Positions 1 through 5,872 of a stretch of 6,356 bases of DNA are shown here, one piece after another. The stretch covers positions 1 to 6,356 of the forward strand of contig JACMLK010000323.1 of NCBI GenBank assembly GCA_014379665.1, written 5' to 3'. This DNA comes from Saprospiraceae bacterium (GTDB lineage Bacteria > Bacteroidota > Bacteroidia > Chitinophagales > Saprospiraceae). The position numbers were made by a program, and so were the translations under genes. The notes beneath the pieces are model-generated. The model searched no databases. It was not told the origin of the DNA and saw only the letters and a list, made by a program, of their open reading frames with translations. The number at the start of each line of letters is the position of its first letter. Positions within the stretch are counted from its first letter, which is position 1.

Positions 1-356
1 ATCTCGAACGAGGAGAGCGGCGCTTCATCTTCCAGTACATCGCAGATAACCTGTCTTAGAATGTGATATTCGGAAAGCATCTGGGCCATCGTGTAGAAGC
101 TCTCCGCCCGCTCGAGCCCATGTTTCTTACCAATACGCATACTTTCGTCGCGGTCCCATCTGACTCTGACGGCCGTCCGGTCGATCGTAGTGGAGAGGGC
201 GTCGGCAATCTGGGGCAATAGGTCAGGTAGAGAATTGCGCAACGCGAGTGAATCGAGCTTCATGGCGGCTAGGACTTCTTTGTTCGCGCGCTCTTCCCAT
301 ATTTTCATGATTTTATCTATGCTGCGCCTGAGCCTGTCAGAAGTTTGATTGGGCAT
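1..356 (-). CDS. RsbRD-type N-terminal domain protein, probably a sensor histidine kinase (3' part missing)
   Basis: An open frame starts at ATG (complement of 354-356) and runs 118 codons off the left edge without a stop. The N-terminus (MPNQTSDRLRRSIDKIMKIW) is helical and charged. Residues ~79-109 (HGLERAESFYTMAQ, then LSEYHILRQVICDVLE) match the hallmark of the RsbRD N-terminal domain, an all-helical globin-like sensory module. In stressosome proteins this domain precedes a STAS domain. In many Gram-negative bacteria it precedes PAS and histidine-kinase domains. The output domain lies outside the window, so kinase is an inference and a STAS regulator is the alternative. The protein is probably cytoplasmic, since no signal peptide or membrane segment is seen. 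The coding DNA is about 52% GC overall and ~55% over bases 1-300. It uses GCG, CGC and CTC codons far more than the AT-rich genes to its right, which suggests a different origin or selection. No Shine-Dalgarno precedes the start. Confidence 0.75.
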   Translation of the reverse strand, partial: MPNQTSDRLRRSIDKIMKIWEERANKEVLAAMKLDSLALRNSLPDLLPQIADALSTTIDRTAVRVRWDRDESMRIGKKHGLERAESFYTMAQMLSEYHILRQVICDVLEDEAPLSSFE

Positions 357-440
357 GTAAACCCAAATGAAAAATCATTAGTATTAGAAAATAGTATTTC
401 ATGAAAAATGAGTTAAAGATTTGCTCGTTATAAAAACGGT

Positions 441-448
441 CAAATGTA
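441..448 (-). promoter_or_regulatory. candidate Bacteroidota -7 element upstream of the RsbRD-domain gene
   Basis: On the minus strand this reads TACATTTG, an exact match to the TAnnTTTG -7 consensus of the Bacteroidota primary sigma factor. It would give a leader of roughly 75-85 nt before the ATG at 356. No TTG-type -33 box is visible at the usual 19-21 nt spacing, so the call rests on one short element. The rest of the 357-497 spacer is AT-rich, with no tRNA, no ORF worth calling and no strong terminator hairpin. It also holds the 12-bp palindrome GTTTATATAAAC at 465-476. Confidence 0.4.
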
Positions 449-497
449 AATAAATAGTGTTAAAGTTTATATAAACCAGTATTATAAGTACGCTGAA

Positions 498-1160
498 TTA
501 TTTTTTATTTTCAACAAATATTTTGGAATAATCAACCTTCAATGGCTTGCTGACCCATTTATTTCCCCTGATATAAAATCTCCATGGCCTGTGGGCACAG
601 GGTCCGGTATGTGTGCTCATACCTATTCTTGGTCCTTGTATGATATCTGCTGCAGCAACTATGACACCCCGATCTTCAATGCTTATCTGACAGTTGTTTA
701 AATATAAAGTGTCGCCGTCCTGTTTTTTAGTAATACCCATGGCTACAGCTAGTTTTGCGGGACCATTGGTGAGTAAAGGTGTGTCGGAATTCAACTTACG
801 CCTTTCAATCATGATGTCCAGACCGGAAACAGGTTCTATAGCTCTTATCAGAATAGCATGAGCCTCGCCTTTACTTCCTGTGACAACATTAAACATGGGA
901 TGCATCCCATAACAAATATAGACATAGGCTACACCACCGGGCTCAAACATTGTTTTGGTTCTTTCCGTATACCGGTTGTTAAAGGCATGACATCCTCTGT
1001 CATCAGGGGCTCTGTAAGCTTCTGTTTCCACGATCATTCCATCCGTATATCTGCCGTTAATATTTGTAACTAAAAATTTGCCCAATAATTGTTGAGCCAA
1101 AGAAGTGACATCTTCAGAAAGATAAAATATTTTTGATATTATCTTTGATTCTGAGTTCAC
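498..1160 (-). CDS. mpg: DNA-3-methyladenine glycosylase, AAG/MPG family
   Basis: This protein (220 aa, full family length) removes alkylated and deaminated purines such as 3-methyladenine and hypoxanthine from DNA, the first step of base excision repair. The whole protein fits the methylpurine-DNA glycosylase fold. LLGK is at ~25-28 and IVETEAY at 43-49. By alignment to human AAG, E47 is the catalytic Glu (E125), and Y49 and H58 match Y127 and H136. Y81 in YVYICYGM matches base-stacking Y159, Y84 matches intercalating Y162, N91 matches N169 and R106 matches R182. NGPAKLA and the C-terminal RPWRFYIRGNKWVS block are also present. No key residue is missing. The start is GTG (complement of 1158-1160). 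The frame reaches an in-frame TGA 11 codons upstream with no ATG, and the next Met is M42, too late for the fold. It is cytoplasmic, with no signal peptide. The gene is divergent from recQ across 48 bp. Confidence 0.97.
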   Translation of the reverse strand: MNSESKIISKIFYLSEDVTSLAQQLLGKFLVTNINGRYTDGMIVETEAYRAPDDRGCHAFNNRYTERTKTMFEPGGVAYVYICYGMHPMFNVVTGSKGEAHAILIRAIEPVSGLDIMIERRKLNSDTPLLTNGPAKLAVAMGITKKQDGDTLYLNNCQISIEDRGVIVAAADIIQGPRIGMSTHTGPCAHRPWRFYIRGNKWVSKPLKVDYSKIFVENKK

Positions 1161-1177
1161 AGTGTTTTTATATTTAT

Positions 1178-1185
1178 TACTTTTG
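1178..1185 (+). promoter_or_regulatory. candidate -7 element for recQ
   Basis: TACTTTTG matches TAnnTTTG exactly and lies 23 bp before the recQ ATG, which gives a short leader of under 20 nt. The -33 position, 19 nt upstream, carries TTC (1156-1158) instead of TTG, so the upstream half is weak. This would drive recQ and, if they are co-transcribed, the glycoside hydrolase and glycosyltransferase genes behind it. Confidence 0.4.
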
Positions 1186-1208
1186 ACAACTCAAGATGTT
1201 CATAACTA

Positions 1209-3344
1209 ATGATTGAAACAGAGCAGCACAAATATACCTTATTAAAAGATATTTGGGGGTACACTACTTTCAGACCCTCCCAAAGTGAGATCATTGATAT
1301 AGTAATGAATGGAGGTGATGCGCTGGTCATTATGCCGACCGGGGGAGGTAAGTCCTTATGTTTTCAACTACCGGCCCTTCTGTTACCGGGCCTTACAGTC
1401 GTGGTATCTCCATTAATATCGCTGATGAATGATCAGGTACAATCCCTGAAACTCTCAGGAGTAGGTGTGGCCACTATAAATTCAAATATGAATTCGAAGG
1501 AAATGTCTGCTGTTGAAAGATTGCTTGTGATTGGGGAGATTAAGCTTTTATATGTGTCGCCTGAAAAAATCAATTCACCGGGTTTTTCAACATTTTTGGC
1601 GGGGTTAAATGTCAGTTTGTTTGCCGTAGATGAAGCACATTGTGTCTCTGTATGGGGCAATGATTTCAGACCGGATTATGTACAGCTTAATAAGATCAGA
1701 GACACTTTCAAACATGTACCGTTTATCGCGTTGACTGCTACAGCGGATGATGCTACCCAAAAGGACATTTGCGCACAGTTGCATCTGCATGAACCAAAGA
1801 TATTTGTTTCCAGCTTTGAGCGTAAAAACATCACCACTGAAGCCCGCCCTGCAGAGCAGAAATTTAAACAGATCGTTGAGTTTTTGATAAAAGTGAAGGA
1901 TCAAAGCGGCATCATTTATTGTCTCAGTAGGAAAGAAACTGAAAAAATGTGTTTGAAACTCCGGCAATCCGGATACAACTGTGATTTTTATCATGCTGGC
2001 ATGGAAGCGGATGACCGTAAAAGGGTACAAATGGCTTTTCAGAATGATTCTCTCCAGTTTATTTGTGCTACCATCGCCTTTGGAATGGGTATTGATAAAA
2101 GTAATATCCGTTGGATTATTCATCACTCCATGCCAAAAAACTTAGAAGGGTATTATCAGGAGATTGGAAGATCCGGCAGAGATGGTACTCCCGCACGAGC
2201 ATTGTTGTTTTATAGTTACGGTGACTATATTATGCTAAAAAGATTTATTGATGACAGCCCCGCTACAGAAGAATTTAAAAACGTTCAGTACGCAAAGCTT
2301 GACAGAATGTGGGAGTTTGCTTCCGCTAACGAATGCAGAACCAATCTGGTTTTAAATTACTTTGGAGAGTACAGATCAGAACCATGTAAACATTGTGACA
2401 ATTGTCTCTTCCCACCCAAAAGCACAGATGCCACTGTGATTGCACAAAAGACCCTCTCTGCCGTGATCAGATGCAAGGAGAATGTAGGGTTGAATCTGCT
2501 CATCGATATTCTACGCGGTTCGTACAGGGCTGAAGTCAGAGATGGTGGCTACGATCAGATCAAAACATTTGGTGCCGGGAAAGATATTTCGTTTATCAAC
2601 TGGAAAATTTATATCACTCAACTGATCAATCAAGGATACCTCCGGATTGATTTTACAGACCATTTCAAACTGAAGACCACACCACTTACCAATGAAGTGC
2701 TCTTTTCTGATAAAAAGGTTCGTCTTGCAGATCTGACCATCGGAGAGATGGTGGTTGAAAAAGAAAAACCAAAGCAGAAAAAGCTGTCTCCGGAAGATGG
2801 ACTTTTGAAACGTCTGAAAGAATGGCGTACCAATCTGGCCAGAGAAAAAAAAGTTCCTGCATATGTGATATTCAGTGATAAAGTCTTTGACAATATAGTG
2901 GAATCCAGACCATCAACCATTGCGGGACTTTTGGATGTGGAAGGAATTGGTAAGGTCAAATCAGAACAATATGGCCAGGATATTCTTGCTATCGTCCAAG
3001 GAACTAACGTACCACATCCTGAAATCAAAAATGAAAAAGGAAATACCTATACAGAGACCATGCTTTTGTATCAGGAAGGCATGACACCATCAGAAATAGC
3101 TAAGAAAAGAGAACTGTCAGAAACCACCATCTATACCCATTTAGCTTATCTATATATGAAAGATGAACCCATTGACATGTATAAGTATGTCACGGACGAC
3201 GAAGTAAACAGGGTAGAAGATGGGTGGGAAAAAGCAGGAAAAGAAATGGCCTTAGCAGCAGTGGCTGATCAACTCATAGCACCGATGGATTTTCATAAAA
3301 TCAGGCTGGCACTGGCAGTAATCATAAAGAAATATAAAAAATAA
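1209..3344 (+). CDS. recQ: ATP-dependent DNA helicase RecQ
   Basis: This is a 3'-5' superfamily 2 DNA helicase acting in recombination and repair of stalled forks (711 aa; E. coli RecQ is 609). Helicase motifs appear in order: motif 0 FRPSQ (21-25), Walker A PTGGGKS (43-49), DEAH box (141-144) followed by the aromatic loop VSVWGNDFRPDY, TAT (176-178), motif V FGMGIDK, and motif VI QEIGRSGRDG (317-326). A zinc site follows with the exact spacing C376-x16-C393-x2-C396-x2-C399 seen in E. coli. Next come an RQC winged helix (~405-510) and an HRDC domain (~530-600). A C-terminal helix-turn-helix extension (~611-705, with EGMTPSEIAKKRELSETTI) accounts for the extra length and resembles HTH_40 domains on other RecQs. 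Substitutions against E. coli are V for Q and N for H in the aromatic loop, and S for A in motif VI. The ATG at 1209 lies just before the first conserved block, with no Shine-Dalgarno. It is cytoplasmic, and a glycoside hydrolase gene follows after 4 bp. Confidence 0.97.
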   Translation: MIETEQHKYTLLKDIWGYTTFRPSQSEIIDIVMNGGDALVIMPTGGGKSLCFQLPALLLPGLTVVVSPLISLMNDQVQSLKLSGVGVATINSNMNSKEMSAVERLLVIGEIKLLYVSPEKINSPGFSTFLAGLNVSLFAVDEAHCVSVWGNDFRPDYVQLNKIRDTFKHVPFIALTATADDATQKDICAQLHLHEPKIFVSSFERKNITTEARPAEQKFKQIVEFLIKVKDQSGIIYCLSRKETEKMCLKLRQSGYNCDFYHAGMEADDRKRVQMAFQNDSLQFICATIAFGMGIDKSNIRWIIHHSMPKNLEGYYQEIGRSGRDGTPARALLFYSYGDYIMLKRFIDDSPATEEFKNVQYAKLDRMWEFASANECRTNLVLNYFGEYRSEPCKHCDNCLFPPKSTDATVIAQKTLSAVIRCKENVGLNLLIDILRGSYRAEVRDGGYDQIKTFGAGKDISFINWKIYITQLINQGYLRIDFTDHFKLKTTPLTNEVLFSDKKVRLADLTIGEMVVEKEKPKQKKLSPEDGLLKRLKEWRTNLAREKKVPAYVIFSDKVFDNIVESRPSTIAGLLDVEGIGKVKSEQYGQDILAIVQGTNVPHPEIKNEKGNTYTETMLLYQEGMTPSEIAKKRELSETTIYTHLAYLYMKDEPIDMYKYVTDDEVNRVEDGWEKAGKEMALAAVADQLIAPMDFHKIRLALAVIIKKYKK
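1229..1236 (-). promoter_or_regulatory. candidate -7 element for mpg, inside the start of recQ
   Basis: The minus strand reads TATATTTG, an exact TAnnTTTG match. It lies within codons 7-10 of recQ and would give mpg a leader of about 60 nt. No good TTG -33 box is seen upstream on the minus strand. Its position inside coding sequence makes a chance match possible. Confidence 0.35.
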
Positions 3345-3348
3345 AACA

Positions 3349-4287
3349 ATGTATAAATATTTATTAATGTATTTTTTAGTCCTGTCCGGAACTACTGGTT
3401 TTTCGCAAGCTAAAAAAGTAAAAATTAAGGTTGATCAGCCTATAGAGTGTGTACGAACTGAATATAAACTTGTCTTTAATGATGATTTTGATGGTCGGGA
3501 ACTCGATACTTCCAAATGGTACACCTATTATCCATACGGACCTGCTTCTAAACCTGACTCTTGTGCTTTTTGCAGGACACATGTAACGGCCAATATTTAC
3601 AGAGATGAAAATGCCATAGTTGAAAACGGAGTGTTGAGGTTAAAGTCTGAAAAGGTGAAAGGAACATGGTTTGGCAAAGAATATGACTATACTTCGGGAT
3701 TAATAAATTCCAAACAAGTCTTTACCACTTATGGTAAATATGAAATAAGATGCAAATTGCCAAAGGGCAAACAACAATGGCCGGCATTTTGGATCTTTGG
3801 CTGGAATACAGAGATTGATATTTTTGAATTTACATGCAAAGGACCTGATAAACTGGAATTTTCTATTCACAATTGGCTGACAAATTATTGTACGAATAAA
3901 AACCCGTCAAAAGGAGCACCTTGTTACAGTAGTCAATCCAAACTGATTGATTTTGGTATTGATTTTTCAACATCTTTTCATACCTTCAGCGTGGAATATG
4001 AACCTCATATGATAAAATTCTATATTGACAATATTATGGTAAGATATGTACCGAAATATTATGACCTGAAAGGACGTCCTGTTAATTCATGCTATATCAA
4101 ACCAGGCGAATATCTGATGGAGCCTTCTTTCCCAAATTATGGTGAACCTGTGAGTGTGATTGCTTCTCAGTCTGTTTGCAAAAAACATAAGGAGAAAAAG
4201 CCCGTCTTTCCAAATGATATGGAAGTGGATTACATAAAAGTATTCCAAAAAGATATTCAGGCAGGACTGTCGTCAATTGATAAGTGA
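3349..4287 (+). CDS. secreted glycoside hydrolase family 16 protein (beta-glucanase-like)
   Basis: This 312-aa protein starts with a signal peptide (residues 1-21, hydrophobic core LLMYFLVLSG, likely cleavage after FSQA). A GH16 beta-jelly-roll domain fills nearly all of the rest. FNDDFDGRELDTSKW (~43-57) is the typical domain opening. PAFWIFGW leads into the catalytic signature TEIDIFE, with E155 as nucleophile, D157 as helper and E160 as acid/base (the E-x-D-x-x-E bulge type of laminarinases, agarases and related enzymes). MEVDYIKVFQ near the C-terminus is the usual last strand. Retaining cleavage of beta-1,3 or beta-1,3/1,4 linkages in a polysaccharide is the family activity; the substrate cannot be read here. 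Extra cysteines (C34, C72, C75 and others) suggest disulfides outside the cytoplasm. No carbohydrate-binding module or type IX sorting tail is present, so a periplasmic or simply secreted form is likely. The ATG lies 4 bp after the recQ stop, and the gene ends 1 bp before the next start. Confidence 0.93.
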   Translation: MYKYLLMYFLVLSGTTGFSQAKKVKIKVDQPIECVRTEYKLVFNDDFDGRELDTSKWYTYYPYGPASKPDSCAFCRTHVTANIYRDENAIVENGVLRLKSEKVKGTWFGKEYDYTSGLINSKQVFTTYGKYEIRCKLPKGKQQWPAFWIFGWNTEIDIFEFTCKGPDKLEFSIHNWLTNYCTNKNPSKGAPCYSSQSKLIDFGIDFSTSFHTFSVEYEPHMIKFYIDNIMVRYVPKYYDLKGRPVNSCYIKPGEYLMEPSFPNYGEPVSVIASQSVCKKHKEKKPVFPNDMEVDYIKVFQKDIQAGLSSIDK

Positions 4288-4288
4288 C

Positions 4289-5725
4289 ATGTCAGGATAC
4301 CTAACTGTGCTTGCAGTAACATTCCTGATATTATGTAGTCTGTATTTTTATATCAAAGCAAATATAACCTGGTCTTTAATCACCATTCTAGTACTTGGCT
4401 TTGGTTTGCGTGTGTATGGTTCATTGGAAAGCTCCTTACATGAGTGGGATGAAAGATTTCATGCACTAGTTGCAAAAAATCTGATGGATGACCCACTCAA
4501 ACCGGTATTAATAAGCGATGGCCTGTTAAACTTGGATTATACGAATTGGTCTATGTGCCACGTCTGGTTAGCCAAACCCCCTTTGGCATTTTGGATGATG
4601 GCACTTAGTATGAAAGTGTTGGGTGTTAATGAATATGGATTGAGATTTCCATCTTTAATATTTTCCATATTAAGCATTTACCTTACATTTTTAATTGGCA
4701 AAAAATTATATAATGAAAAAATCGGATTGGTAGCTGCATTTCTGTATGCCATAAACGGATTACTTTATGAAATTAATATCGGACTGATGTCTGGGGACCA
4801 TGTAGATACCTTATTTCATTTGCTTTTTCAGTTATCAGTTTTATTGGTGATCAAATATACGAAAGTACCCAAAACAAAATATCTGGTACTCATCGGAGTT
4901 TTGTCAGGTTTAGCATTTTTGTGCAAATGGATTATGAGTTTATTTATCTTATTGGTATGTTTTTCATATCTTATTTTTGTACTTAAAAAAATCAGGGAAA
5001 CGATTAATGGAGCTTGTATTATCGGTTTCTTTTTTGTCCTGACCCTGAGTCCATGGTTACTTTTGATTTGGACAAAATTTCCGGTTGAATCAAAATGGAT
5101 GATTGGGCAAATTTTTACCCCGATAGGATCCGTAATTCAGGCACATGACGGTGCTTGGTATTATTATCTGGAATCTATTAGAATCAATGTAAATGAATTT
5201 ATCTATCTACCTCTTATTTTTTTAATTTTTGTTTCATTCAAGAGATTAAACAAAGAAAGATTTCTGTTATTGGTTTGGATTTTCATACCATTGATGCTGT
5301 TATCAGTATCCGAAACAAAGAGAGCTGTGTATTTGATGATGGCAGCTACTCCTTTATTTATTGTAAGCGCGTGGAGTATGCACTATCTGTATGCCATCAG
5401 GTCACGAATAAAATATAAATGGGCTGCATATCTTATCATTTGTTTATTTTTTGCTGCGGCCATCAGATACAGTATCGAGCGCATTAAACCTTTCAAACCA
5501 AGGTTAGAAAAGCCGGAATATAGGATAACAATGGAATCTCTGATTGAAGAAACAAAATTTCCACCCGACTCTATAGTCCTGCTTAATGAGCCGTATTTTA
5601 TTGAATCACGGTTTTATTATAATATGAAGGGATACAGATATATAGATGATGAAAATATATTAAGAATAAAAAAATCAGGGTATAAAGTATTCGAATTTAG
5701 GGAGCATAAATATGTTGAATTATAG
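4289..5725 (+). CDS. GT39/ArnT-like integral membrane glycosyltransferase
   Basis: This 478-aa protein has about 10-12 hydrophobic helices (for example ~4-22, 27-43, 117-136, 201-235, 244-262, 353-376). It shows the GT-C plan of PMT/ArnT enzymes, which move a sugar from a polyprenyl-phosphate donor to an acceptor on the outer face of the inner membrane. Supporting motifs are an acidic pair in the first extracytoplasmic loop (HEWDERFHA, D54-E55, the likely catalytic position), KPPLAFW (K96-P97-P98), a second acidic site SGDHVD (D170, D173), and KRAVYLMMAATPLF (K344-R345), which resembles the family's KR-x-x-YLLP block. A short soluble C-terminal tail (~400-478) follows. Donor and acceptor are unknown; lipid A, glycan or protein are all possible. 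The frame can be extended to a TTG at 4277, overlapping the upstream gene by 11 bp, but the ATG at 4289, 1 bp after that gene's stop, gives a normal N-terminus and was chosen. Translational coupling with the GH16 gene is likely. Confidence 0.85.
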   Translation: MSGYLTVLAVTFLILCSLYFYIKANITWSLITILVLGFGLRVYGSLESSLHEWDERFHALVAKNLMDDPLKPVLISDGLLNLDYTNWSMCHVWLAKPPLAFWMMALSMKVLGVNEYGLRFPSLIFSILSIYLTFLIGKKLYNEKIGLVAAFLYAINGLLYEINIGLMSGDHVDTLFHLLFQLSVLLVIKYTKVPKTKYLVLIGVLSGLAFLCKWIMSLFILLVCFSYLIFVLKKIRETINGACIIGFFFVLTLSPWLLLIWTKFPVESKWMIGQIFTPIGSVIQAHDGAWYYYLESIRINVNEFIYLPLIFLIFVSFKRLNKERFLLLVWIFIPLMLLSVSETKRAVYLMMAATPLFIVSAWSMHYLYAIRSRIKYKWAAYLIICLFFAAAIRYSIERIKPFKPRLEKPEYRITMESLIEETKFPPDSIVLLNEPYFIESRFYYNMKGYRYIDDENILRIKKSGYKVFEFREHKYVEL

Positions 5726-5822
5726 GATCATAGTCTACCATCTCAATGATACATCTATCAACTGAGAAATTTGCATTTTTGATAGTACTTATCTTAGATT
5801 CAATTTTCTCCCATTTTTTAGT

Positions 5823-5830
5823 TACATTTG
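5823..5830 (+). promoter_or_regulatory. candidate -7 element for the FG-GAP protein gene
   Basis: TACATTTG matches TAnnTTTG exactly and lies 42 bp before the ATG at 5873. No clear TTG -33 box is seen; TTC at 5799-5801 is the nearest. The surrounding spacer (5726-5872) is AT-rich and holds only weak inverted repeats. This element suggests the FG-GAP gene has its own promoter and is not simply the fourth gene of the recQ unit. Confidence 0.42.
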
Positions 5831-5872
5831 ACCTATTTAAGAAATTAATTTTAACACATAAAATATCTTTAC

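Noticed and set aside
357..497. A small RNA or toxin-antitoxin-type short gene in the spacer left of mpg
   Set aside because: There is no stable GC stem and no start-to-stop frame of useful length; the only plus-strand ATG frames here are a few codons long.
858..1073. A 71-codon plus-strand open frame opposite mpg
   Set aside because: It lies entirely antisense to conserved glycosylase residues and has no recognisable product.
1605..2126. A 173-codon minus-strand open frame inside recQ
   Set aside because: It is antisense to the helicase core, which is clearly coding with all motifs in frame, and the translated product shows no domain. It is a shadow frame, as are 1433-1660 and 2630-3028.
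4277..4288. TTG start for the glycosyltransferase, giving an 11-bp overlap with the GH16 gene
   Set aside because: An ATG follows four codons later, 1 bp after the upstream stop. The added residues are not part of any conserved block.
5755..5785. Inverted repeat CTATCAA / TTGATAG after the glycosyltransferase gene as a terminator
   Set aside because: The stem is only 7 bp and AT-rich, the loop is 17 nt, and no T-run follows at the right distance. Competing weak pairings (TCTCA/TGAGA) exist in the same stretch.
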